Source: an uncultured Lachnospiraceae bacterium (lineage in GTDB: Bacteria > Bacillota > Clostridia > Lachnospirales > Lachnospiraceae). Taken from it: a stretch of DNA of 64,000 nucleotides. The notes under the pieces were generated by a model. The model did no database searches. It had not been told where the DNA came from and saw nothing but the letters and a program-made list of their open reading frames with translations. Where the stretch lies: NCBI GenBank assembly GCA_947625775.1, contig CANQPM010000006.1, positions 1-64,000 of the forward strand, written 5' to 3'. Both the position numbers and the translations under genes were made by a program. Shown in pieces: positions 53,087-62,973 of the stretch (its first letter is position 1; each line of letters opens with the position of its first letter).

Positions 53087-54487
53087 ATGAAGGACAGACA
53101 GACAGTTAGAAGAAGGGATTGGGTTATTGCATTATTGTGCATAATGGTGCCGCTGTTTTCGTTTTGGTATATGGATACACATTCCATTGTCAGGTGCGGC
53201 ATTGATGTATTCAGGTCAGTTTTTGCAGGACGTTTCAATGATTATTACGCGTTTGCAAAGGAGTCCCAGCTTAATGGGCTAATGGGGCATGAGATGACAT
53301 ACGATATAATTTTTTATGTTACTGTCGGAATTTGGGAGCTTCCGATTGCAGTGATTGAAACAATTTTTGGTATTTCATTCAGACATAATACCATTGTTAT
53401 GGTGTATTCAAAAACAATACTGCTTGTGTTTTTATGCCTGAGCGCCAGGATGATACAAAAAATTGCGCTCCAGCTTGGGATAACGGAAAAAAATGCAAAG
53501 TGGGCAGAATATATGTTCATGACATCGGGTTTTATTTATGCGTACACTTGTATTGCAGGGCAGTATGATATTATGGGCATTTTCTTTTCATTAGTGGGCG
53601 TATATTTTTATATAAAAGGAGATATGAAAAAGTTTGGGCTGCTGTTTATTGTAGCAGTTCAATATAAATTTTTCCCGTTGTTTATATTTATCCCATTATT
53701 ATTGCTCAAGGAGAAGAATATTAAAAAAATAATTCTATATCTGATTGGACCGGTTTTGTCTGTTCTGCTGCTGAGAATTCCATTTATGGATGACGGGATT
53801 GCCATTGCAGAGAAAAATGCGCTAAATGCGGATATGGTTGAGCGTATATTCGGGAATAGAATTGCGATACTTGAAACAGAGATACCGTTATCATTTTTAT
53901 TTATCGGCGCAGTATGCATATGGTGCTATTTAAAGGAAATTAACGATGATGAACGGAAATATTATGCGGTATGGGTGCCGTTTTTGTCATTGGGATTACT
54001 GTTCATGTCTTTTCCTTTTTTCCCGTATTGGATACTGTACCTTGTCCCATGGATACCTCTGCTCTACTATATGAGAAACGATATGACGGAGAAATTTTTT
54101 TGGCTTGAGACAGGAATGACGGTAAGCATTATGCTTGCCCAGTTTTCACATTTTTATTGGGTGTTTGAAATTGATAATACAAAGGATTTGCTTTTAGATT
54201 TGATATATAAATTTGACCGGATAGAAAATCCGTTTATGGTGACAGATATCATGTCTGATTTGTATATTGATGATTATGAATTTTTATTTTACGGGTTGTT
54301 TATATTATGCCTTGCTTTTCTGATTGTTATGCTGCGGCCATGCAGGAGCCTGTCATATAAGAGTGATGAATTTGACAGCAGGAGGGTACTGTATTCAAGA
54401 TTGGCAATTCAGTTTATTGTGGGTGCGCTGCCAGTATTTTTGTATATATGCAGTATTATAAGAAATATAATAACAATCGGATGGTAA
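53087..54487 (+). CDS. GT-C-like membrane glycosyltransferase
   Basis: A 466-residue polytopic protein with about eleven helices. It shows FNDYYAFAKESQ after the first helix, QYDIMGIFFSL in the middle and QYKFFPLFIFIPLLLL, patterns of GT-C/GT87-like proteins. The acidic ND/DYY segment in the first outer loop may be catalytic. ATG 53087 is 6 nt after AGGAG (53076-53080); ATG 53084 is also possible. The gene looks richer in A+T than its neighbours. Donor and acceptor unknown. Confidence 0.55.
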   Translation: MKDRQTVRRRDWVIALLCIMVPLFSFWYMDTHSIVRCGIDVFRSVFAGRFNDYYAFAKESQLNGLMGHEMTYDIIFYVTVGIWELPIAVIETIFGISFRHNTIVMVYSKTILLVFLCLSARMIQKIALQLGITEKNAKWAEYMFMTSGFIYAYTCIAGQYDIMGIFFSLVGVYFYIKGDMKKFGLLFIVAVQYKFFPLFIFIPLLLLKEKNIKKIILYLIGPVLSVLLLRIPFMDDGIAIAEKNALNADMVERIFGNRIAILETEIPLSFLFIGAVCIWCYLKEINDDERKYYAVWVPFLSLGLLFMSFPFFPYWILYLVPWIPLLYYMRNDMTEKFFWLETGMTVSIMLAQFSHFYWVFEIDNTKDLLLDLIYKFDRIENPFMVTDIMSDLYIDDYEFLFYGLFILCLAFLIVMLRPCRSLSYKSDEFDSRRVLYSRLAIQFIVGALPVFLYICSIIRNIITIGW

Positions 54488-54525
54488 AATATGGATTCTG
54501 TCATTTATGTGAAAGGTATGGTTGA

Positions 54526-56271
54526 ATGATGGACATTATTAGGAAAATGCGCAGCATTTTGGATAGAAGGCAGAAAATTCAGATTTGTTTTTTGGGCATA
54601 CTGATTTTTATTGGCGGATTGCTGGAAACGGTGAGTGTGTCGGGAGTGCTTCCGGCAGTGTGGGTGATTATAGATCCTGTAAAGGCGCAGGAAAACAGGT
54701 ATATTCAGATTGCAATGGATATCTTGGATATTCACAGCATTGAGGAATTTATCGTGCCGCTTCTGGCTGCGCTGATTGCTGTGTATGCACTAAAAAATGC
54801 GTTTTTGCTTTTCCTCGCAAATGAACAGAACAAGTTTATTGCATTCAACAGAAATAAGCTGATTAGCCAGGTATTAAGGGAATTTTTAGACAGACCATAT
54901 GAGTATTATCTTGAGGCTGATATTCCGACAGTATTCCGTTTGACGGACAGTGATATTCCAAATGTATTTAATATACTGATGGCGATTATTTCGCTTGTGT
55001 CAGAGGCAGTGGTGTTTGTGCTGCTTTGCTGCGTAATGCTTATGGCAGACTGGAAATTGCTGATTTTTTTGATAGTAGTATTTGGAACCTTATCCATAGT
55101 AATTCTTAAACTGTTAAAGCCGCAGCTTTCCAGACTGGGTGAAAAGAATATGGCAATACAGTCAAGGATTGCAAAATGGAGAATACAGGCGATTTATGGA
55201 ATTAAAGATGTTAAAGTTCTTCATAGAGAGGCGTTCTTTGCGAGTAATTATGAGGAGAGCGGAAGGGTTGGAGCGGGATATGCAAAAAAATATGCCGTAT
55301 TAAATAATACGCCCCGCCTGTTGATTGAAACAATTTTTATCGCAAGTATATTAGGATACATTATTGCGTACATTCTTGCGGGAAATGATGCCTCCGCGCT
55401 TGTTCCGATGCTTACTGCCTTCGGTGTGGCTGCAATTCGTATGATGCCCAGCGTAAATCGCATTAACACGTATATAACGGACATTTCATATTTCAGGCCC
55501 TGTCTTGATTATGTATATGAAAATATGAATATTGACAGAATCAGCAGGAAAAACAACCAGTCGTTAAGGCCTGCTGACGCGTCGAAAACAATGGAGCTTC
55601 ACGACAAGATTGAACTTCACAATATCGTGTATGCTTATCCGAACACAGATACGCTGATATTCAACAGCGCCGATATGATCGTGCCATATGGCAAATCCGT
55701 AGGAATTATGGGAGCCTCGGGGGCAGGCAAATCCACAATAGTTGACATACTTCTTGGTCTGCTCAAGGCGCGTTCGGGAAAAATAACCTGCGACGGGATA
55801 GATATATTTGACAATTATCCCGCATGGCTTGCGCAGATTGGATATATCCCGCAGTCAATTTATCTGGTGGACGAGCCAATTAGGAACAATATAGCCTTTG
55901 GCATAGCGGACAATGAGATTGATGATGAAAGAATTTGGGAGGTGCTGGAGGAGGCGCAGCTAAAAGACTTTGTAAAGACGCTTCCAGAGGGACTGGATAC
56001 GGCAATCGGCGACAGGGGCGTGAGGCTTTCTGGAGGGCAGCGCCAGCGTCTTGGCATAGCGAGGGCGCTTTACCACAATCCTGAGATACTCGTATTTGAC
56101 GAGGCAACCTCGGCGCTTGACAATGAAACAGAGCAGGCTGTAATGGAGGCAATCAACAGCTTCCACGGCAGGAAGACTATGATTATTATTGCGCACAGGC
56201 TAAACACGATAGAAAAATGTGATATTATATATAAGGTGGACGGCGGGAAGATTACACGGACTTCATTATAA
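54526..56271 (+). CDS. PglK-like ABC flippase, copy 2
   Basis: A 581-residue ABC half-transporter of the same type as that at 3358: six helices, then Walker A GASGAGKST with Lys402, signature LSGGQRQRLGIARAL, Walker B VFDEATSALD and IAHRLNTIEKCDI. The two copies agree closely in the nucleotide-binding half (many identical codons) but less in the membrane half, as expected if they carry different glycans or if the 3' half has been exchanged between copies. ATG 54526 has GAAAGG 9 nt upstream. Confidence 0.8.
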   Translation: MMDIIRKMRSILDRRQKIQICFLGILIFIGGLLETVSVSGVLPAVWVIIDPVKAQENRYIQIAMDILDIHSIEEFIVPLLAALIAVYALKNAFLLFLANEQNKFIAFNRNKLISQVLREFLDRPYEYYLEADIPTVFRLTDSDIPNVFNILMAIISLVSEAVVFVLLCCVMLMADWKLLIFLIVVFGTLSIVILKLLKPQLSRLGEKNMAIQSRIAKWRIQAIYGIKDVKVLHREAFFASNYEESGRVGAGYAKKYAVLNNTPRLLIETIFIASILGYIIAYILAGNDASALVPMLTAFGVAAIRMMPSVNRINTYITDISYFRPCLDYVYENMNIDRISRKNNQSLRPADASKTMELHDKIELHNIVYAYPNTDTLIFNSADMIVPYGKSVGIMGASGAGKSTIVDILLGLLKARSGKITCDGIDIFDNYPAWLAQIGYIPQSIYLVDEPIRNNIAFGIADNEIDDERIWEVLEEAQLKDFVKTLPEGLDTAIGDRGVRLSGGQRQRLGIARALYHNPEILVFDEATSALDNETEQAVMEAINSFHGRKTMIIIAHRLNTIEKCDIIYKVDGGKITRTSL

Positions 56272-56295
56272 AACAGCGCCGCTTTTGACAGGGGA

Positions 56296-57360
56296 ATGAG
56301 GAAAATGGGGCAAAAACCAATTATAGCGACTGAATTATTAAAAGGGCAGGGGCTTGGCAACCAGCTTTTCTGTTATGTCACTACAAGGTGCATAGCTATG
56401 AGAAATGGGTGCGATTACAGCATTCTCGGCGGCGAAACCCTTGCAAACAATATCCATAGCCAGTGCGGGCTTTATTTTATGGAGCTGGAGCTTGGCGCGC
56501 CTACGCGGAAAGAGGATTTTGAGAAAGTGTACAATGAGAAGGAGGACAGGCTCTTTGCACCAAACTCAAAACATGACATAGAGCATGGCGCATATGTGTC
56601 AGGGACTGATGAAACTCTTTTAAACCTGAAGGAGAGCGCGCTTATTTATGGAAATATGCAGGCTGAGGATTATTTCCTGCCATATAAAGATGAGATATGC
56701 AAATGGCTCAGGGTTAAGCCGGAATATGACTGTTATGATTACAGCCGAGACGATTTGTGCATAATTCATTTAAGGTGTACGGATTATATGGATTCGCCCG
56801 AGCTTTTCCTTAACAAAAGATACTGGATTAATGGCATGAAGAATATGCGCAAAATCAATCCGGGTATGCGCTTTATGATTATCACAAATGACGTAAAAGA
56901 GGCGCAGAAGCTTATTCCGAACGTCAAGGCGTATAATTTTGACCTGGCAAAAGACTATTCAATAATAAAAAATGCCAAATATCTGCTGCTGTCCAATTCA
57001 TCGTTTACTTATTTTCCTGTGTTTACAAGCAGTACAGTCAAAAAAGTGATTGCGCCGAAATACTGGGCGCGCCACAATGTTTCCGACGGATACTGGGCAT
57101 CTGAGCAGAATATATATCAGGGGTGGACATATCAGGACAGGAGCGGAAAGCTTTTCAGCGCGGAGGAATGCAGGGAGGAACTGGAAAAATATAAGAAGGA
57201 ATCGCCGCTGTATGGCAGACTGAACACGCCTATGACGGAAAGCGAAAAGGGCAGGGCATATAAAAAGGCGGAGCGGTTTTATAAAAAATATAAAGCTGTC
57301 ATGTATTGGAACTCAGCAAAGAGAAAGATAAAAATGATATTAAAAAGAGCGAATGCGTAA
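56296..57360 (+). CDS. GT11-like glycosyltransferase
   Basis: A 354-residue protein with GQGLGNQLFCYVTTRCIA (about 17-34) and HLRCTDY (158-164), a variant of the GT11 HxRxxDY motif with Cys-Thr in place of the second Arg. SNSSFTYFPVF near 234 matches the third GT11 block. Compared with the enzyme at 48444 it is longer, with a basic C-terminus. Fucose or another GDP-linked sugar is likely. ATG 56305 is a possible alternative start. Confidence 0.68.
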   Translation: MRKMGQKPIIATELLKGQGLGNQLFCYVTTRCIAMRNGCDYSILGGETLANNIHSQCGLYFMELELGAPTRKEDFEKVYNEKEDRLFAPNSKHDIEHGAYVSGTDETLLNLKESALIYGNMQAEDYFLPYKDEICKWLRVKPEYDCYDYSRDDLCIIHLRCTDYMDSPELFLNKRYWINGMKNMRKINPGMRFMIITNDVKEAQKLIPNVKAYNFDLAKDYSIIKNAKYLLLSNSSFTYFPVFTSSTVKKVIAPKYWARHNVSDGYWASEQNIYQGWTYQDRSGKLFSAEECREELEKYKKESPLYGRLNTPMTESEKGRAYKKAERFYKKYKAVMYWNSAKRKIKMILKRANA

Positions 57361-57405
57361 CAGCGCCTTACAAAGGAGCAAAGCGCGATTGGGGGGTGTG
57401 GGGAT

Positions 57406-58152
57406 TTGGAAAAAAATGGCGAAAAGCTAAAGCTTCCACAGGTTACTCTTGCGGCAATGTCAAGCGTGAATATGAGTGAAACTGTCAAGGCTATGGAATA
57501 CAGCATGCGTGGCATAGAGTTTGGCGATGCCGTGCTTATCACGCATAGAAAGCCGTTTGGACTTCCGAAAAACATACGTTATTCCCACACGGACAGGCTT
57601 AAAAACATAGATGACTTTAACTATAAAATGGTGTATGAGCTTGGTTCTCATATACACACGGATTTTGCGCTTATTGTCCATGCGGACGGTTTTGTGGTAA
57701 ATCCTGATATGTGGCGCAGCGAATTTTTAGATTATGATTATATCGGCGCCCCATGGCCGCTTCCGCCAGAGGGCGATACGACGACATACCGCGATATAAA
57801 CGGAAACATATGCAGAGTCGGCAACAGCGCGGGGATAAGAAGCAAGCGCCTTATGGATTATCCTAAAAAGGCAAATATTCCGTGGACGGGAGAGTACGCA
57901 TATGGTAAAATGTGGTATTATGAGGACGGATTTATCTGCTGTAAGATACGTCATCTGCTGGAGGCTCAGGGAATGAAAATAGCGCCTCTTGATGTGGCAA
58001 AGTATTACAGCCATGAGAAGATGATACCTGAGATAGAAGGAATTGTGCCGTTTGCGTTCCATAAATGGGAAGGGACGAATGCTAAGTATCCGAATTTTCA
58101 TAAAGAAACGCTGCGGGAACGGATAAAAAACTATAGGAGACAGGCAAAGTGA
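57406..58152 (+). CDS. DUF5672 family glycosyltransferase-like protein
   Basis: A 248-residue protein with LPQVTLAAMSSVN near the start, FALIVHADGFVVNPDMW (about 88-104) holding the HADG metal site, YIGAPWPLPP near 112-121, VGNSAGIRSKRLMD near 137-150 and YYEDGFICC near 171. These are the blocks of DUF5672 proteins, which look like GT-A transferases. Start is TTG 57406 after a GGGGA-type site. Its last 25 codons are repeated at 60528-60607 by a tandem duplication. Confidence 0.72.
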   Translation: MEKNGEKLKLPQVTLAAMSSVNMSETVKAMEYSMRGIEFGDAVLITHRKPFGLPKNIRYSHTDRLKNIDDFNYKMVYELGSHIHTDFALIVHADGFVVNPDMWRSEFLDYDYIGAPWPLPPEGDTTTYRDINGNICRVGNSAGIRSKRLMDYPKKANIPWTGEYAYGKMWYYEDGFICCKIRHLLEAQGMKIAPLDVAKYYSHEKMIPEIEGIVPFAFHKWEGTNAKYPNFHKETLRERIKNYRRQAK

Positions 58153-60515
58153 AAAATAAAATTATTGAGTATGCTAAAATATACAAGGGATTTTCAATAT
58201 TTCTCCTGATACAGTTTGTTTTTATGATTATATTGATAGCATCATCATTTAGAAAAGTGACAAGGTATGAGCTTAATAGCGATAACCTTGTTGTGACTGA
58301 TAAGTCTGTAGTGACCGCTGAGGACGGGACGTTTTATGTCACTGGGAGAAATGATGAGGAGCCGTTTGCGAGATGGCTTATGACAAGTGATAAGATATAT
58401 TTGCCATACGGTGTCTATGAGCTGGAGACAAATTATAATTCTTTGCTTTACGAGCTGGAAAATGGGGGAGTAAGCTGTAGTAATGCTACAGGCATAGTAC
58501 AGTTTGTCTCAGAAAATCATTCATCAGACGAGTTTGTTTATGATGAGGTTGCTTTTAAGGACGACTCTGTAAAGAATACGGGAGGCATCTGGGTACGCTC
58601 CTTTATGGGGATTGATGACCTTGAGATAAAGATTGAGTTTAATGGAAAGGGAGATTTGCACTTTAAAAATCTGACGATAAGGGAGCTTCCTGCATGGCGG
58701 TTTGTTATTGTTTTTGTATGGTTTGTTTTATTTGCTTTAATTGACATAATGTACTTCTATTTTTTCATGCAGAATAAATATAAGGATAAGCTGATAACGG
58801 CGGGATTGATATCAGTGATTTTCTTTTCAAGCCTGCCGCTTTATACAAATTTTTTGTTTGATGGACGACATGATTTGGATTTTCACATGATGCGCATTTG
58901 GTCGCTAGCGCATGAAATAAAAAATGGACATTGGATAGCGCCAATTCAAACGGAGGTATTGAACAGGTACGGTTATGCGGCTCCGTTGTTCTATGGACAG
59001 CTGTTTTTGTATTTGCCAGCTGTTTTACATTGCCTGGCTGTGCCGCTTCAGGTATGTTACCAGATTTATGTATTTGTCGTGAATGTGGCGACCTGCCTGA
59101 TAAGCTATAATTGTATAAAGGGCTTGTTTAAGGATAAATATTTAGCTTTGTTTGGTTCATTTTTATATACATTGTCAGCGTATAGAATAACTAACATATA
59201 TCTTAGGGCAGCTGTAGGCGAGTACACAGCGATGGTCTTTTTGCCTCTGGTTCTGTATGGCTTTGCCAAGATGTATATGACAGACAAAAAGGAGGAAATA
59301 AGGAAAGAGGTATTCCCTATAGTAGCAGGTCTCACGGGACTTATACAGTCACATTTGCTGTCATGTGAAATGTGCGCAATATTTATAGTTATCTTGTGTA
59401 TAGTATGTCTCAGGAAAACCCTGCAGCCATATAGGTTTATCAGGCTTGCCGAGGCAGCGCTTTTGACGGTTGGGGTGAATTTGGGATTTTTAGTGCCGTT
59501 ATTGCAGTCTATGCAGATGGATATGAACTTGAGACTTGATATAATTGACCATATCCAAGGACATGGGACATATCTTATGCAGGTATTAGGAATTTTTATG
59601 ACATCAGGCGGTAAAGACATTGTTGGCATGGGTGGTGAGATGCCATTAACGATAGGTTTTTCATTAGTGATTGGATTGACAGTGTTTGGGGGGTGTTGTG
59701 CTGAAAAACATGAATGGGGTTTAGATAATAAATTAATTAAATTTGGAACTGTATGCTCTGTATTTGCAATGGGTTCTATAATATTTTCTCTTAGAATATT
59801 TCCATGGGACAGTTTATACAGCATAAATAAGGAGGTGGCAAAATTTTTCTGTATGGTACAGTTCCCATGGCGGTATCTATCAATGGCAACAGTATTTTGC
59901 CTGTACGCATCGATTGTAGGCATAAAACTTCTTGGAGAGCATAGGTCAAATTGGAAAAATGTCGTTTGCGGTTCTATGGCAATATGCACGTTGGTTATTG
60001 TTGGTGATTTTTATATGAATTTTGCGAATGGCACAGGGACAGTTATTAGCTGTATGAATACCGACTTGACTGCTATTGGTCTTGGCGAATATCTGCATTT
60101 AAATACGATATATAATGATGAGTCAGATTATGACTTGTTTTCAAGGCGCATCATAACAGATGAATCATGCGTGACAGTTACGGATTATGACTATACGGAC
60201 GGCGTTACGACTTTCTGGTGCAGTAATGCCTCTGATGATGAAAAGACGGTAGAAATTCCGCTGCTCAACTATGACAACTATCATGCATACGCGCTGAATG
60301 GCGGCGAAGAACTTTCTATATCAAATGGCTGGAATAATTATGTAAATGTAGTTGTGAAACCTCATTATGAAGGAATGATAAAGGTGCAGTATGAAATACC
60401 TGCTTTATGGAAGGTTTCATATATTATTTCTGTTTTTGTGGCATTAAGCATGATAGCAAGCGTTATTTATGGAAAACGGAAGGGAGCAGGCAGAGTGAAT
60501 CTGCGGAGGGAATAA
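58149..60515 (+). CDS. PTPS-related/YfhO-like GT-C membrane protein, tandem copy 1
   Basis: A 788-residue polytopic protein. After one helix (about 13-33) comes an outer domain to about 190, then helices with the outer-loop motif HDLDFHMMRIWSLAHEIKNG (241-260) and YGYAAPLFYGQLFLYLPA near 275-292. These are the marks of the 6-pyruvoyl-tetrahydropterin-synthase-related membrane family, which has a GT-C-like fold. The name does not imply pterin chemistry. It should transfer a sugar from a lipid donor on the outer face. GTG 58149 overlaps the DUF5672 stop and has AGGAGA upstream. Copy 2 is at 60604. Confidence 0.7.
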   Translation: MKNKIIEYAKIYKGFSIFLLIQFVFMIILIASSFRKVTRYELNSDNLVVTDKSVVTAEDGTFYVTGRNDEEPFARWLMTSDKIYLPYGVYELETNYNSLLYELENGGVSCSNATGIVQFVSENHSSDEFVYDEVAFKDDSVKNTGGIWVRSFMGIDDLEIKIEFNGKGDLHFKNLTIRELPAWRFVIVFVWFVLFALIDIMYFYFFMQNKYKDKLITAGLISVIFFSSLPLYTNFLFDGRHDLDFHMMRIWSLAHEIKNGHWIAPIQTEVLNRYGYAAPLFYGQLFLYLPAVLHCLAVPLQVCYQIYVFVVNVATCLISYNCIKGLFKDKYLALFGSFLYTLSAYRITNIYLRAAVGEYTAMVFLPLVLYGFAKMYMTDKKEEIRKEVFPIVAGLTGLIQSHLLSCEMCAIFIVILCIVCLRKTLQPYRFIRLAEAALLTVGVNLGFLVPLLQSMQMDMNLRLDIIDHIQGHGTYLMQVLGIFMTSGGKDIVGMGGEMPLTIGFSLVIGLTVFGGCCAEKHEWGLDNKLIKFGTVCSVFAMGSIIFSLRIFPWDSLYSINKEVAKFFCMVQFPWRYLSMATVFCLYASIVGIKLLGEHRSNWKNVVCGSMAICTLVIVGDFYMNFANGTGTVISCMNTDLTAIGLGEYLHLNTIYNDESDYDLFSRRIITDESCVTVTDYDYTDGVTTFWCSNASDDEKTVEIPLLNYDNYHAYALNGGEELSISNGWNNYVNVVVKPHYEGMIKVQYEIPALWKVSYIISVFVALSMIASVIYGKRKGAGRVNLRRE

Positions 60516-60607
60516 TGGTATATGATCAATGCGAAGTATCAGAATTTTCATTTCATAAAGAAACGTTGCGGGAACGGATAAAAAATTACAGGAGACAGGC
60601 AAAGTGA
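60515..60607 (+). pseudogene. chimeric remnant ORF at the duplication junction
   Basis: A 30-codon frame: MVYD from the start of the GT17 gene joined to the last codons of the DUF5672 gene (ending ETLRERIKNYRRQAK), separated by a few junction residues. It begins in the stop of membrane copy 1 (TAATG) and overlaps the GTG start of copy 2, so it keeps the downstream start coupled to translation. It has no function of its own that I can see. Confidence 0.85.
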
Positions 60608-62973
60608 AAAATAAAATTATTGAGTATGCTAAAATATATAAGGGATTTTCAATATTTCTTATAATACAATTTGTTTTTATGATTATATTGATAGCGTCAT
60701 CATTTAGAAAAGTAGTGGAGTATGAGTTTAATAGTGATAACCTTATTGTGACTGATAAGTCTGTAGTGACCGCTGAGGACGGGACGTTTTATGCCACTGG
60801 GAGAAATGATGAGGAGCCGTTTGCGAGATGGCTTATGACAAGTGATAAGATATATTTGCCATACGGTGTCTATGAGCTGGAGACAAATTATAATTCTTTG
60901 CTTTACGAGCTGGAAAATGGGGGAGTAAGCTGTAGTAATGCTACAGGCATAGTACAGTTTGTCTCAGAAAATCATTCATCAGACGAGTTTGTTTATGATG
61001 AGGTTGCTTTTAAGGACGACTCTGTAAAGAATACGGGAGGCATCTGGGTACGCTCCTTTATGGGGATTGATGACCTTGAGATAAAGATTGAGTTTAATGG
61101 AAAGGGAGATTTGCACTTTAAAAATCTGACGATAAGGGAGCTTCCTGCATGGCGGTTTGTTATTGTTTTTGTATGGTTTGTTTTATTTGCTTTAATTGAC
61201 ATAATGTACTTCTATTTTTTCATGCAGAATAAATATAAGGATAAGCTGATAACGGCGGGATTGATATCAGTGATTTTATTTTCAAGCCTGCCGCTTTATA
61301 CAAATTTTTTGTTTAATGGAGTACATGATTTAGATTTTCACATGATGCGCATTTGGTCGCTCGCGCATGAAATAAAAAATGGGCATTGGATAGCGCCAAT
61401 TCAGACGGAGGTATTGAACAGGTACGGCTATGCGGCTCCGTTGTTCTATGGTCAGCTGTTTTTGTATTTGCCGGCTGTTTTACACTGTCTGGCTGTGCCG
61501 CTTCAGGTATGTTATCAGGTATATGTATTTGCCGTTAATGTGGCAACATGCCTGATAAGCTATAACTGTATAAAAGGCTTATTTAAGGATAAATATTTGG
61601 CTTTGTTTGGTTCATTTTTATATACATTTTCGGCATATAGAATAGCTAACATATATCTTAGGGCAGCTGTAGGCGAGTACACAGCGATGGTCTTTTTGCC
61701 TCTGGTTCTGTATGGCTTTGCCAAGATGTATATGACAGACAAAAAGGAGGAAATAAGTAAAGGGGTATTCCCTATAGTAGCAGGTCTCACGGGGCTTATA
61801 CAGTCACATTTGCTGTCATGTGAAATGTGCGCAATATTTATAGTTATCTTGTGCATAGTATGTCTCAAGAAAACCCTGCAGCCATATAGGTTTATTAAGC
61901 TTGCCGAGGCGGCGCTGTTGACGGTGGGGGTTAATTTGGGATTTTTATTGCCATTATTGCAGTCTATGCAGATGGATACAAACCTGAAACTTGATATAAT
62001 TGACCATATCCAAGGACATGGGACATATCTTATGCAGGTATTAGGAGTTTTTATGACATCGGGCGGCGGAAGCGCTGGTTATATTGGCGGCGATATGCCG
62101 TTAGCGGTAGGCTTTGCGCTGATAGCTGGGCTTGCGGTGTTTTGGGGTTGCTGTATTAAAAAATATGAGTGGGGCTTGGATAATAAGCTTATCAAATTTG
62201 GGGTCATATGTTCTGAATTTGCGGTGACTTCCATAATATTGTCTCTCAGGATATTTCCTTGGGACAGTTTGTGGAGCATAAATCTGGGGATAGCAAAAAT
62301 TTTCTGCAGAGTACAGTTCCCATGGCGGTATCTGTCTATGGCGACGGTTTTCTGCCTGTATGCATCAATCATAGGCATAAAGCTGCTTGGAGAGCATAAG
62401 CCGAATTGGAAAAATGCTGTTTGCGGTTTTATGGTAATATGTACGCTAATTATTGTGGGCGATTTTTATATGAATTTTGCGAATGGTACGGGAACTGTTG
62501 TAAGCTGCATGAATACTGATTTAACTAATCTTGGCGGCGGCGGTGAGTATCTTCCTTTAAACACGGCATATGATGTCGTATCAGAGGATGACTTGTTTTC
62601 AAGGCGTATCATAACAGATGAATCATGTGTGACAGTTACGGATTATGACTATACGGACGGCGTTACGACTTTCTGGTGCAGTAATGCCTCTGATGATGAA
62701 AAGACGGTAGAAATTCCGCTGCTCAACTATGACAACTATCATGCATACGCGCTGAATGGCGGCGAAGAACTTTCTATATCAAATGGCTGGAATAATTATG
62801 TAAATGTAGTTGTGAAGCCTCATTATGAAGGAATGATAAAGGTGCAGTATGAAATACCTGTTTTGTGGAAGGTTTCATATATTGTTTCCGTGCTTGTGGC
62901 ATTGAGCATGATAGCAGGTGTTATTTATGAAAAACGAAAAGGGGCAGGCATAGTGAACCTGCGGAGGGAATAA
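60604..62973 (+). CDS. PTPS-related/YfhO-like GT-C membrane protein, tandem copy 2
   Basis: A 789-residue paralogue of copy 1 with the same layout (HDLDFHMMRIW at 241-251). Residues about 52-222 and the last outer domain (about 675-760) are the same or nearly so in both copies, while residues 470-670, which include several outer loops, differ at many places. That pattern suggests different acceptor or donor use in the membrane core with homogenised outer domains. GTG 60604 has AGGAGA upstream, inherited from the DUF5672 end. The stop overlaps the GT17 start by one base. Confidence 0.7.
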   Translation: MKNKIIEYAKIYKGFSIFLIIQFVFMIILIASSFRKVVEYEFNSDNLIVTDKSVVTAEDGTFYATGRNDEEPFARWLMTSDKIYLPYGVYELETNYNSLLYELENGGVSCSNATGIVQFVSENHSSDEFVYDEVAFKDDSVKNTGGIWVRSFMGIDDLEIKIEFNGKGDLHFKNLTIRELPAWRFVIVFVWFVLFALIDIMYFYFFMQNKYKDKLITAGLISVILFSSLPLYTNFLFNGVHDLDFHMMRIWSLAHEIKNGHWIAPIQTEVLNRYGYAAPLFYGQLFLYLPAVLHCLAVPLQVCYQVYVFAVNVATCLISYNCIKGLFKDKYLALFGSFLYTFSAYRIANIYLRAAVGEYTAMVFLPLVLYGFAKMYMTDKKEEISKGVFPIVAGLTGLIQSHLLSCEMCAIFIVILCIVCLKKTLQPYRFIKLAEAALLTVGVNLGFLLPLLQSMQMDTNLKLDIIDHIQGHGTYLMQVLGVFMTSGGGSAGYIGGDMPLAVGFALIAGLAVFWGCCIKKYEWGLDNKLIKFGVICSEFAVTSIILSLRIFPWDSLWSINLGIAKIFCRVQFPWRYLSMATVFCLYASIIGIKLLGEHKPNWKNAVCGFMVICTLIIVGDFYMNFANGTGTVVSCMNTDLTNLGGGGEYLPLNTAYDVVSEDDLFSRRIITDESCVTVTDYDYTDGVTTFWCSNASDDEKTVEIPLLNYDNYHAYALNGGEELSISNGWNNYVNVVVKPHYEGMIKVQYEIPVLWKVSYIVSVLVALSMIAGVIYEKRKGAGIVNLRRE

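Noticed and set aside
60407-60607. A 66-codon gene between the tandem membrane genes
   Set aside because: Its first 36 codons lie out of frame inside membrane copy 1. Only 60515-60607 is meaningful, as the duplication junction remnant.
58149-62973. A pterin enzyme role for the PTPS-related proteins
   Set aside because: The family name is historical. The proteins are polytopic with a GT-C-like outer-loop motif and lie among glycan genes.
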